In this document: one piece after another, positions 45,373-56,445 of the stretch
How the letters are laid out: each line of letters opens with the position of its first letter
How positions within the stretch are numbered: the first letter of the stretch is position 1
Assembly (NCBI RefSeq): GCF_030867095.1
Contig: NC_081824.1
Location: 398,915,329-398,979,328 of the forward strand
From: Alligator mississippiensis
Taxonomy: Eukaryota; Chordata; Crocodylia; Alligatoridae
DNA: 64,000 bases
Direction of reading: 5' to 3'
Translations under genes and position numbers: made by a program
Notes under the pieces: model-generated
The model's database searches: none
Told to the model about the DNA's origin: nothing
Seen by the model: the letters and a program-made list of their open reading frames with translations, nothing else

Positions 45373-45756
45373 GTTTCATAGTTGTTAAGGGCTGGAAGGG
45401 ACCTTACAGATCATAGGGCCCAGTCTCCCTACACTTGGGCAGGAAAGACCGCCAGGGTCAGGTGACCCCAGTAAGATGGGTGTCAAGTTATTTTTTGAAG
45501 ATCACCAGGGTGGGTGGCTGTTCCACCTCTGTGGGGAGCCTGTTTGAAACCCTTGATGTATGACTTGTAAAGACATTTTTCCTTATGTCTAGTCTGAAGC
45601 AATCTTCAACCAGGTTATGCCCATTATTTCTTGTCCTCCCCTGGTAGGCCTTGGTGAATAGTTGCTCCCCCAGGCCCTGATGTACTTCCATGATATACTT
45701 ATAGGCTGCTACCAAGTCCCCTCTGAGTCTTCTCTTCAACCAGCTACACTTCATCC
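45373..45756 (-). mobile_element. CR1 LINE, 3' end
   Basis: The 3' end is at 45373 (TTCATAGTTGTTAAGGGCTG, GGAAGGGACCTTACAGATC). The minus-strand frame 45488-45754 reads RLRGDLVAAYKYIMEVHQGL, GEQLFTKAYQGRTRNNGHNL and EDCFRLDIRKNVF, then RLPTEVEQPPTLVIFKK. The last ~12 residues and the stop are frame-shifted. A short deletion near 45545 removes the WN of the WNxLP block. The 5' truncation lies at about 45756. Confidence 0.92.
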
Positions 45757-47679
45757 ATATTGCTTTTCATTTTGACAAAATATAAATGTGTATTTCATGT
45801 TAATGATTAGCTTCATGTCTACCTTCTGTTTCAATGCCTAAAGTCTAAATTTCAACACAGATTAATTGACTAGGAAGTATCCCCTCCTGTGTCTTCTTAT
45901 GGGGAAGACCAGTCAGTTCCCTTTCCCCACCCAGACCAGTGCCAAAACTTCTGCTGACTTAGAAACAAATCTGGTTAGCAATCACTTTGTTTTTGAAAGA
46001 GAGCACTAAAAAAACAAAACAAAACATTTTTTCCAAATTTGAAGTGAATAGTAAAGTTTCAGATGAGTGCCCAACTTGGCACCACTTGCCATCATTGAGA
46101 ACCATTAAGGAAATTAGTTGAAAATGCCAATTATGCCCATTGTTTGTGTCAGTGATTTATTTTTAATTTTTGAACTACATCAGAGTAATGTAGAGTTTGA
46201 GCCCCCTTTACTTGAAATGGCACTTAAATTCCTAGTTGACATGGAGCTTTTAAAAATAGCTGCGAGATTAACATTTTTATTTTTCCTATGAGGAGAAAGC
46301 ATATAACTAGTCTCCTGCATTGGGCATATAAATTTATGCCTTTATTAAATTATTTAAATGTTTATCAACAACAATTCTTTAGGGAGAAGTATCTCAATTT
46401 GGGACAGCAGTTGTTTACTTGTGCACTCCGCTTATTTGGAGGTTGATAATAAATATTCCATCCTGCATTATCTCATCAGCTCAGCTTGCTAGAGAGTATT
46501 CCAAAAGAAAGAGAACAAACAATGAATCCAAACTTATAGTAAGATTTCTAGTATAATGTAACTGATGTTCAGAAGTGCTACACATAGGGCAGCTGCAATG
46601 AATAGGTAGACAAAACACATTCTGAAGAGTCACTGAGTATTGGCATTGAATTCCTTTTAAAAGTAACCTTAACCTCTGTTTAAACACAGGAAGTTTCAGA
46701 AACTTAGCTCACAGTACTACAGTTCAATCAATGATTCACTATCAACCCCCAGACTCTTACTATACATCTTTGTCTCCCAAAAAAAGCCATGTTAGTTAAT
46801 CACAGGTAGAGCAAGAACATGGGTTGTAACAATGAATCTCCTTTAACCCTGACCTCAAACACTTACATTCAATTAAGAATATGCAAGTTGCTATAGATTG
46901 TAGCCTCACTGATGTGCATACAATGTGAGATAATTAACCCTCAAGGTTGCAGGATTAACATACCATGCACTGTGCATACAGCATTTCACAGAGGACACAG
47001 GCCAAATACAACCAAGAGTTACTTTTTTCATACATAAGTGTAATTTATGGAATATACAAACCTCAACACACAAAGCTGTACTCTTAAATAAAGCAAACAC
47101 ATTTTTTTTTTTTAAATTAGAAGAGTGCGGTAGATACAGACTGCAAGGAAAGAAATAGAATATTAGTTATAATATAACTTCTATTTTTAAAAAAAACCTA
47201 TGCAAATGACTTTTTCATTAACGCAAGATAATTATGTGTTATAATGAATATTGTCGCTCATTATTATCATAGCTTCGTGAGGTACTTAAGTGCACATTTG
47301 AACTTCAGGTAAGAATAACAGAAGAAAGCTGAAGAAATAGAGAGAACAAAGCTACAGATAGCCAGAGAGGCAAAAATGATGATTATCTGTGGTAGGTAAG
47401 ATTATGGAATTAGAATATGTTTCCCTTTATGAAGGCCTAAAAGGAGAATAATTTATGTCATGTATATAGTTATTTCAGAGAATAACCTCCATCACGGTTT
47501 AGGAAATTTCCTGCATATGTTCACTTAAAGGAAAAGGTTTTAATAATGATGGGGGGAGAGAGGGAGAGAAGTGGGGAGTAGTAAAGGGTTGCTTTTATTT
47601 TCCTGTTCAAACTACATTAGGACTATCTTCATTTAGGCTTAGTAGGTACAAGTTAACAAAGCAATTTGATTTTCATAAT
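45757..47679. other. AT-rich noncoding stretch, nothing recognised
   Basis: No gene or named repeat was recognised on either strand. A poly-T tract lies at 47103-47114. Confidence 0.55.
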
Positions 47680-48820
47680 ATTGCATGCATGAATGACTAC
47701 CCACACAGACAGGCAGATCTTTCTAATCTTCATGAATTTATGGGAGATGGGTAAGGTACCAAAGGACTAGAAAAGGAGCAATGCAGTACACCGCTTTAAA
47801 AAAGGCAAAAAAACCCAGTTAGCCTCAACTCAGTTCTCAGAAAGTTATTGGAACATACTCAAAGGAAGTCTATTTGTAAGCATTTAGAGAAGTAAAGACT
47901 GATCACGAGCAGCCAGCATCCATTTATTATGACCAAATGTCACTTACTTTTACAAAGTAACTACTTTGATGGATGAAGGGAATATGCTAGATATAGTGCA
48001 TCTGGATTTCAACAAAACTATTGACAAGGCCCTACATGACCTCCTCATAAATTGGAGAAATGTAGGCTGAATTAAACTACTATAATCTGGATAGACAACT
48101 GGCTCAATAGCCACAGCAAAAGGTAATTATAAACGGACCCATTTTGGAATGGCAGAAGGTTTTCGATAGAGTGCCCCAGGGCTCTGTCCTGGGCATAGTG
48201 CTGTTCAACATATTTATTAATGATTTGGATGCTAGCATAGCAAGCTTCTCGAGCAAATTTGCAGGTTACACAAAATTGGGAAGGACTGTGAACATGTTGG
48301 AGGATATGAGTGTAACTCAGAAGCATCTCTACAGATTAGAAAGCTGGGCTGAGCTAAAAGAATGAAATTTAAAGCTGAAGAAGGATCTAGGAGTCTTCTT
48401 GGATCACTGACTCAGCATGATTCTGCAATGTGATGAAACAGCACAAAATTGTGGTTTTGGGATACTTCCATAGGAACATAAGGTACAAGACAGAGGAGGT
48501 GGTAGTACTTCTCTATTCAGCACTGGTTAGGCCTCATGTAGAGTACTGTGTGCAGCTTCAGGCTCCACATTTTAAAAAGGACATGAAGAAGTTGGAGAGC
48601 ATCCAGATGTGGGAGACAAAAATGATAAAGGGCTTGAAAAGCAAGTCTATCTTGCAGCATAGGTCCTTAAAAGGAGATGTGATAGCAGTCTTCAAATACT
48701 TGACGGGCTGTCAGAGAGAAGGCACCTTGTCTCTCTTGCTGTGAGGAGTAGGATGCAAACCTACTGAAGTTGTAGGAAAGTAGGCTTAGATGAGATATTA
48801 GGAAAAACTTTTTCACCATT
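47680..48820 (+). mobile_element. Old CR1-type LINE, reverse transcriptase and C-terminal part
   Basis: The blocks are in order: MGKVPKDWKRSNAVHRFKKG (about 47740-47805), a VHLDFNKTIDKALHDLLINW block (47995-48055), [20 protein letters not shown] (48168-48230), KFAGYTKLG (48255-48280; FADD reads FAGY), [20 protein letters not shown] (48500-48560) and HFKKDMKKLESIQM (48568-48610). Then come a GDVIAVFKYLTG block and GEILGKTFSPL-like sequence near 48790-48820. It stops before the final C-terminal block and 3' tail. Multiple stops and shifts, plus the altered catalytic block, make it old. Confidence 0.85.
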
Positions 48821-49165
48821 AGTACATCTTTCTTGAAGTGTTGGCCCCAAAACTGGACACAGTACTCCAGGTTACACCTTATTGGTATTGAGCAGAAAAG
48901 AAGAATCACTTCCCTTAATTTGCACGCATTGCTCCTGTTAGCACAACTCAGTATGTTGTTGGCTTTGTTCTCTTGTTGCAATATATATAGTTATATATAG
49001 CTATATAGATATATATATCTTCCAGAGTGTGTGCAATTCCACCCAACTTCATGTCACCTAGAAATTTTCAGTATTCATCCAAATAATTGATGGAGATGTT
49101 ATATGATACCACACCCAAGAGAGACCACTGGGAAATCCAACTACTGTGTAGAAGTGAGTCTGTTA
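48821..49165 (-). mobile_element. CR1 LINE fragment, opposite orientation, abutting the previous one
   Basis: The minus strand reads CSIPIRCNLEYCVQFWGQHF and KKDV at about 48890-48830, and ANRSNACKLREVILLF at about 48940-48900. Beyond a TA-rich insertion (48978-49020), antisense of the catalytic region follows (FADDTKL-like as KFLGDMKLGG near 49040-49065). It lacks its 3' end. The two fragments meet tail to tail at about 48820. Confidence 0.78.
48976..49022. repeat. (TA)n-rich microsatellite inside the CR1 fragment
   Basis: Degenerate TATATA and TAGATATA units interrupt the CR1 reverse-transcriptase region. The tract probably arose from local expansion. Confidence 0.8.
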
Positions 49166-49569
49166 CCCCCTCTAATTATATGGGTCCCCAGTATAGAAAT
49201 AGGGGACAGGAAGATAAGTCTCTATTTCTATAGGGAATATGCAGAAGGGGTAACAGAATCACACCAATGCAATAATAGGTGGGTAACTCAGAGTTAGTCT
49301 CAAACTTGCATTTTAGTCATCCTTTAGGCAAAATAGGGCACATTAGCCAAATGCACTAAGCTTCAGGAAACATTGTATGTCCTGCACCCTGGAGTTTACT
49401 GCATTTGGCTCACGTGTTGTATGCAGTAATAACCCATTAGCACCTGCCAAATTCTTGTTCAAGTTCATATAACTCCACAAAATTCTATTGGGAATGTATC
49501 CTACTTTTCTTTCCCCCCTGCTAATGACATACTAAGATAATTAAATATTGCTTTTGTGCTCCTAATCTT
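49166..49569. other. Noncoding spacer, nothing recognised
   Basis: No gene or named repeat was recognised. Confidence 0.5.
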
Positions 49570-49870
49570 GGTTTATATTTAGGGGCCACTAGAATTCACA
49601 CCAGAAGTGCACTGTGCAGCGGCTCCATTAATCCTGGAGTTTTCTCTACATGTCCCCTCCACTGATGATTAGTGGAAGGGCCCCTTTGGCCCCATCACTT
49701 GTCGTTTGCTCCTGATGGCTGGGAGACAAAAACTGCGGTTTTAAATATGCTATGGTTTTTGCCTCCTGTCCAGTGAGCAGCAAGTGGCAGGACCTACCTC
49801 TGAGGGCCCTCCATTAATCAGCTCGAAAGGTAAAAACGATGGCATATTTAAAACCCCCAGTGAAGCTAAA
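49570..49870. repeat. Palindromic (foldback) segment, possible MITE
   Basis: GGTTTTAAATATGCTATGGT (about 49737) is repeated in inverted form as the reverse complement of 49828-49857 (GGTTTTAAATATGCCATCGT). Outside and inside are weaker pairs (GATTAGTGGAAGGGCCC at 49667 with GGGCCCTCCATTAATC at 49805). Arms are about 70-100 bases. Ends and target duplication could not be fixed. Confidence 0.5.
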
Positions 49871-50582
49871 ACCCCTGCCCCCACTTCCAGCTTGCTGCCA
49901 GGCACATCTCCATTTGACCAATGTCAAAGCAAGTAAGCCTACCCCCTTCACCATCATTCTCCCTTTTTTTCTTTTGTTTGATTCTGCCTTCCCCAAACAA
50001 GTCACATTCAGAAGCACATGGTATGCAAATTAATACAGCAAATCCTTTTATTAGCCTGCCAGTTATTCTTTTTATTCTTAAGAGGTTATAGGTCATCCAA
50101 GTTACAGTGAAATGGCATACTTGAGCTCATACAATTCCTCATAGGCAGGAATTTCTCAGCAAAAGACTTGCTGCCTAAATCTTTTAGCAACTACCATAGC
50201 TAGCATTTTGAAAAAATCACATTTTTATATGTAGTATACAGCTTAAAATATGGCATGCAAAGTATTTTAGTGGCATTTAAAAGTTATGACTCCTTAAAAT
50301 GTTGCATATTTGATCTGCATTTATCAGCGGAATATACCCTTCTGATAGCCAAACAGTTCTTTCCTTTAAGAAAACTAATTTTCAAGTTGTTACTTTACAA
50401 AATAAATTCTAATTACCTTAATTGTTTCACTGAGTACTGTGCTCCTTAGTGCTATGTAAAACATTTTTTTGTGGATAAATGTTATTGTTGTAATTTTCAC
50501 ATGAGAAACAATGTGCGGAACATTTTATTAGCTTTGCTTATGTACAGCTGACTGAGAAAAGATATGCAAATTATCTTTAAAA

Positions 50583-50830
50583 CAGTGGTTCTCAACCTTT
50601 TTGCATGCAAGGCACCCCTCATTGGACTCAAGGCACCGGTCCATAATTTTTGTGAATTGAATGGCATCCAGTTTCCAAAACAACTTTGTTATTACAGTGC
50701 TTACTTTCTTGCAGTCTTCCTTTGTGCAAAAAAGAGATGCTTGAGCACAAAATTGGACTACTCCTGGGCAAGTTTTCTAAATAATATTCCCTAATTTCAT
50801 GAACATGTTGCCCTGTCACGGCCACAGGAC
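50583..50830 (+). mobile_element. hAT-like DNA element, left end
   Basis: It begins CAGTGGTTCTCAACCTTTTT, followed by GGCACCCCTCATTGGACTC. This terminal sequence is widespread in vertebrate hAT (Charlie-like) nonautonomous elements. The opposite end in the reverse complement is present in the copy ending at 58632. No right end was found here; the extent to about 50830 is an estimate. Confidence 0.65.
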
Positions 50831-53800
50831 ATTGAAAAATTAAAACAGATTTTCAAAGACATAGCAAAGTATGACGCTGTAGGTAGTGTATTACCTCATC
50901 AGAATAGTAGCCAATGGGCCAGCCTTCTGAACCATTACCCTAATCACTATGTTATTACATAAAAAGGACCACACTGCCACTGCAATCTCCTTCTCCTCCT
51001 ATAACTGTGTTTTTAAAGAAAAGTGAATTCTGTACCTAAAGAAACAACTGTAGGGTTATCTGTACTACTGTGACAACATGTTCTGAGGAGCATAGAGCAG
51101 AGCATACCCTACTTAACTGAGTCCACTGATGCATTTGAGAGCCAGAAGGTAGACAGTAAGACTGCTCTGGAGTATTGCACAATGTATGCATAGTTTCTGC
51201 TTTCAGTCCCTGAAAGTCCAAAAGCAGGCACAGAGAACATATCTGGAGCAGCTTCATTGAAAAAAAAAAATTGGCTACTTCCAGTACTCACCTACATCCT
51301 CCCAGAAGCCTGTCAGTTTCTAAAATAGCGCTAATGGAGCTTCACATTTATTTGGGATGTTAATTTTACCAGACACATGTGCATTTCCTATTGAAACAAT
51401 TCAGAGATATTAGCCCATTTACACTTTCTTTTATCTTTGTTAGAGGAGGAGGTGAGTAGGCATCTTACACAATTAAAAAAAAATATTACCTTATTTTCAC
51501 TAATGGGAAAAAATGTACAATTCCTACAGTTCAGTGTTTGAAGATATGTTGCATGCAAAGCAACAGCACACCATCATTCACTCATGTAATTTTGCATATT
51601 CATCAGACTTCCTGTCGACAAGTTCTTAGGGACCGGGCAGCTGTGTTGCACAGAAAATCAAAATATTTTATGCTGAATCAATTTAGTTTTCTTGATGAAC
51701 ATCAGGTCTCCTACTTATAAACATGTAAATTGGGATTTTTTTTGAATGAAGTCAGTTCATTGTTGTTGTTCATATAATAATTTATATTTCCTGTTCTTCA
51801 GTATTCTGCTGCATTATGCGTGTAATTTAGTGTATAAAGAACAGCACTATGAACATCTTCCTTTATAGCTTGACTGCTACCATACAGTCAACCACTTACC
51901 CATCAATCCAATATCTTGTAACACACTGCCTTAGGTAGATGTGTAGGAAATGACAAATTAAGTATTCATAACAGTACACGAAGGTTAAATCTCTGACTAT
52001 CTTTTAAATTCATGGAAACTGCAAGGTTCAGTCCCTCAGCAGTAAGACTCTTGGATCAGTTCCCATATACCAAGATAGCGCAGTGTAGACATCCTTTTAT
52101 TCCAAAGAAAGCAAATCAGGCTTAGGGTTATAACATGGAACTAGAGGTTAGAATAACTAGAATTTTCAACGTGATCACTACCGGTTCTAGAGCACGTCAC
52201 CTGAGCTCCCTGTGTAAAATAGTGTGTGTAAAAAGGTGATTTTGCTACAACATCCTAGGTGTAAGCCATAGGGCAAAAAGAATTGCCAGAGGTAGGTTGG
52301 TTGATTCCATGCGTTCAAGAATGGAGTGATCCTTATTGTAAAGATTTGGCTAGCAACACTTTTTTTTTTCTGTATAGAAGCAACACAGGTCTCCTGATCT
52401 CAGTTGCCCTAATATATTGGACTGTACGGGGAAAAAATAATATTTTATAAGAAATTCAGTACATTTGAAATGTGTTTTTCTTTTGAATTTAAACTATTTT
52501 GCAAAATGACTGAAAATTGTGTAAGAAACATAAAAGGGGAAATATTCTTTCAAGCTAGCTGGACGTAAGCATTTAGGACTCTAAATAAATAAATAAATAA
52601 ACATAAAATCCCCACCATTAATTCCAGCTGCAGACTTGTTAAAAAGCAATTCAGTTTGCACAGTAGTAAAATTACGCCCCCAAAAAGTACAAACATAAGC
52701 TTGAACTTCACTTTTAATGAGAGAGGGTTCTCATTTTAATATGAAAGCTAGGCTTACCACAGACTTGGAATTTCAGAAATCTATTTACTTTACCAAATCG
52801 TATTCATTTTACTTAAACAAATATTCTAAACCAAGTGAACGGCATTATTCAAAAGAGCAAAAGTATCTATTTTTCAGATTTGTCCATAGCTAGAAAACAT
52901 GTTAAAGCAGCTGTTTGCCCAGGTTAAACAGTAATTTAACAAAACAGAATGTGATACTTTTCCAAAAATATACATTGTACCAAAAGAGAATTTCTTCTTG
53001 CCTAAGTGGTTTCATGTATAATACCAGAATATTACAGCTGCAACTCATTCCTTTACAGATTAAAGTCTGCTTTCAAATATTGTGTGTGGAGAATGTTGCC
53101 ATTTTTCTAATATTATATTCATGTGTTGTAGTTACATCACTTTTTTCAGAGAAATATGAGGCCGAACCCTGCCCATAACTTTTTTTTTTTTTTTTTCCCT
53201 TTACTTTGGAGTGTTGCTGGTGAAGTTTAATTTTTAAGTTACCCAAAACTGACACCTTTTTTTTTTCTCAAGATATTTTTTAATTGATTTTTACTAGTGT
53301 AATCCTATTTTGCAACAATTTATCAATTACTGGCATTTAAGCAGCCCAAGTAAAATACCACCCCATTCTGGTTTAAAGATCTTTGGCTGTAACATTGACA
53401 TATTTACTAATGAAACAGAGCATAATTTAACAACCTTTTAATAGTAGCCCACATCCTTTCAGTCATATTTCCCTTTAATTTAAGCTATATTCTAGCATTT
53501 GAGGATTCTGCACACTCTAGGCCAGTGTCACCACTAGTTTTCTTCCCATGTTGATAGGAAAGAAAAGCTGCATTTTATTTTTGGACTTTCATTATATAGT
53601 ACCATATATGAATGATACCAAGTGAAAGTCCAAGAACCAGAATGCCCAATTCTGAATCTTTACAAGAGAAAAAATAAAAACAGTTCTTGGCAGACTCATT
53701 CATATCTATCTTTTATTTAAATTCTAAATGTTTTGCTTAAATTGTTACTCAAATTTCAATTTTCATATTTTATTGTTTTACTTTAAGTTACATTCTAATT

Positions 53801-54319
53801 GTACAAATGATAGAATATTGTTTCTTTGAAACGCAGAGCATATAAACTGTAAATCCTGTGTCTTGAAGTTAGCGAGTTATCCTGAATTTACAGGTAGTGC
53901 GCTCTGATTTGGAAACATGATTCAACGGAAGATAAACAAGTTTATTCTGGAGATCTAGAGCTCTGTTCCTACACTGTTGTTCACAGGATTATGTTTCTCT
54001 AGACTCCCTACCTGGAGATTCTGATTATTGCTTTCAATGATTTTGTGATACTGGAAAAAGTTAAACTACCATTAGGGAAGTGGGCCTGGCTTTGAAGCAG
54101 AAACCAATCATACAAGCAATGGCAGTGAATGGCGACTTCACAGAAAGGCCTGGTGGGCTAGAATTGAAATTGCAGAGAGGATTTCACCCTTTCCCTTGTC
54201 CCCCTTATTGATGCCATAAGCAAAGTGATTACACTTGACCAGAGAAAGAACAAAAAAAGAAGGAGCTGTATTCATGTTTGTAATGGACTAATAAAGCAAA
54301 ATCCTTTTACAGTAATTAC
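50831..54319. other. AT-rich noncoding stretch with simple repeats
   Basis: Contains an (AAAT)n tract at about 52583-52601, poly-T at 53180-53196 and many A/T runs. No gene or named repeat was recognised. Confidence 0.55.
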
Positions 54320-54681
54320 CAGGGATCCTGGTTTTCTCTGATAAAACAATCCCAAATTTCAGATTAAAAAAGTAACCCAAATGCTACATTTTTCTGTAAC
54401 CAAAATAAACCACCTCTCTCTCTCTCTCTCTCTCTCTCTATACATATATATACATATATATATAGATCGATCGATTGATCTATCAAGATAGATAGATAAG
54501 TAGTGGTGTTTTATTTTGGTCACAGAAAATGTAGATTTTGGGTTACTTTTTTATCCATCTATCTATCTATCTATTGATATATATAGTGGTGTTTCTGATG
54601 AAGGAAAAATGTGACTTTTGGTTTACTTTTTTTTAATCCAAAAATTGGAATTTTTTTAATTAAAGAAAACCAGGATCCCTG
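54320..54681. mobile_element. Palindromic hAT-like MITE, CAGGGATCC family, copy E (complete, perfect TSD)
   Basis: The left end is CAGGGATCCTGGTTTTC; the right end in reverse complement is CAGGGATCCTGGTTTTC, identical over 17 bases. Flanks are GTAATTAC (54312-54319) and GTAATTAC (54682-54689), a perfect 8-bp target duplication that fits the hAT pattern nTnnnnAn. The right arm is present twice: AGTGGTGTTTTATTTTGGTC to GGGTTACTTTTTTATC at 54502-54556, and again AGTGGTGTTTCTGATGAAGG to GGTTTACTTTTTTTTAATCC at 54587-54640. The two are separated by TATC repeats, so the copy is longer than C. No coding capacity. Confidence 0.95.
54413..54475. repeat. (CT)n and TATA/GATC simple repeats at the centre of MITE copy E
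   Basis: About 13 CT units are followed by TACATATATA and GATCGATCGATTGATC. More GATA/TATC units lie at 54484-54500 and 54553-54586. Confidence 0.93.
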
Positions 54682-56125
54682 GTAATTACTGTATAAGGAA
54701 ACTATGTTAGTGCTTCCTTATATAGTAAGGAACTGCAATACTTAGGCATGACCTTGTTTCCAGAGGCTAAACAAACGGTCTTCCTTAACACAGAGGTGCT
54801 ATACTTTGCTCTATTGTTGAACTGAAACAACTGAACTAATTAGCGAGCTCATTCACCTCTGAGGCTATTAATTAATAGAGCACTCAGCAAAATTTCATAT
54901 ATCTCTGTGAGCAAGCTCCAATCACAAATTAACAAATCTTTCTCTGTCCCACCCACAAAAGCTTTCAAAAGTAACTGATGAAGTGCCTGAAAGGATAATA
55001 CAACCTTGAATCTCTCAGCAGCTGCCCATAATATGAAACTTCATATAAAAAGTGGAATTAATGGCCAGGATGAAGAAGCAACCTCTCTTACAAGGTCATT
55101 ATTCATGTCAGAATTTTAAACAGTAATTTCTTGGCACTTTCCCTTGGGTCACATTACTCTCAAAATCAAGACAAAGATAAGGAAGACTTAGTTATGCAGA
55201 GCTCTCCTTCTAGTGAAGCAGCTGATAAACTAGTCACACTGGAGAAGCTCCAGTTACTTTAGTGGTAGCAGACAATGATCTCCTGGCCTCCAGAAAGTTG
55301 TATGTCCTGCATAACAAGATACTGTTTTTAGCTATACTACTTGAAAAGTAATACACATTTCTCCCACATTTTCTGGCATTCACTTCCCAGGTGAACAATA
55401 TTCTTTTTGGACAGCTGAAAAGCAACAAGGTGAATTTCTGTCCTGAACGATGAGGTGCACAGCACAGAATTATAGTTCTTTATGTTCCATTTAGTTTAAG
55501 TAACTTCTATCACATTCTTTTCCCCAGGAAATAAGTCAACTTTTTTTTTGCCTAAGAGGCCCTTTGATAGACAGAGTTAATATTTTTTATTCATAAAACT
55601 TCACCTCCACACACAGATTTATTTTTAACATAATTAATTGAAAGCCTAATGCTGCTCAGTGATGCCTGTTTTCTCCTTGCTGTATTTTCTTTATTTAGGA
55701 ACATTTCTTTATAGTATTTATTTCAGCCATTGAAAATATTTGGGTTGAGTAAATAAATTGTGTGTTGTCATGTATTAGAGGCTCCCAAAAATCTCTGGAT
55801 TTGGAGCTGCAGATGATTTCACTATGGGAAGTCTAGTGTAACTTTGAAAGCTTTCCTAAACTTTGGAGAATGAGAACCTGTGGCTTCTGTAGAATTTTAG
55901 CACTCTTCAGGAAGCGAAAAATGTCTCTCTTTTACTATACATCATGATAATACCCAGAGAAACCATTTCCACAAAACCTTAATTTTCTGAAATAGAGAAT
56001 GAAAAATGAGACCATTTTTCTCTGTGAGTGTAAAATATATCATTGGGGCAAAGCAAAATAGTGGCATGCAAATTTTTGGAATCACATCCACAAGAGAATA
56101 TATTATAAGGAACAATCCTAAAATG
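54682..56125. other. AT-rich noncoding stretch, nothing recognised
   Basis: No gene or named repeat was recognised. Confidence 0.55.
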
Positions 56126-56445
56126 GCACAGGCAGTAGCATAACTACAGGTGGAAGAGAGCAGTGCCAGCCCCAAGTGGTGACTTAGGAAGGGTGCCAAA
56201 ATCATCCTCCATCCCCATGTAGTCTGTGCCCCAGGAACCCCACAGCATTGCTCTTGAGCAATCGCCATTGCACAGACGTTGCACCGCTGCTGTTGCTGCT
56301 GTTTTAGGAGCAAGAGCCAAGACAAGCAGAATATGCGATAACAGCAGCAGCCAAGAACTGATTTGGGTAGGCTTTGCTGTCCCTTTCCCCACTCCCTCAC
56401 AGGGTTTGCATAGGCTCAAACCCTGCTGGTTATGTGACTGGGTAG
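56126..56445. other. GC-rich repeat-like island with CAG/CTG-rich part
   Basis: AGTAGCATAACTACAGGTGG at 56132 starts a GC-richer stretch with CTGCTGTTGCTGCTGTT at about 56287 and AACAGCAGCAGCC at about 56339, which can pair as a hairpin. The overlapping frames give a short Gln run only because of this. Composition and edges suggest an unclassified dispersed repeat. Confidence 0.4.

Noticed and set aside
55942-56400. 152-residue minus-strand frame with a Gln run and hydrophobic stretches
   Set aside because: The Gln run comes from a CTG/CAG-rich simple sequence and the rest has no recognisable family; it spans the edge of a repeat-like island.
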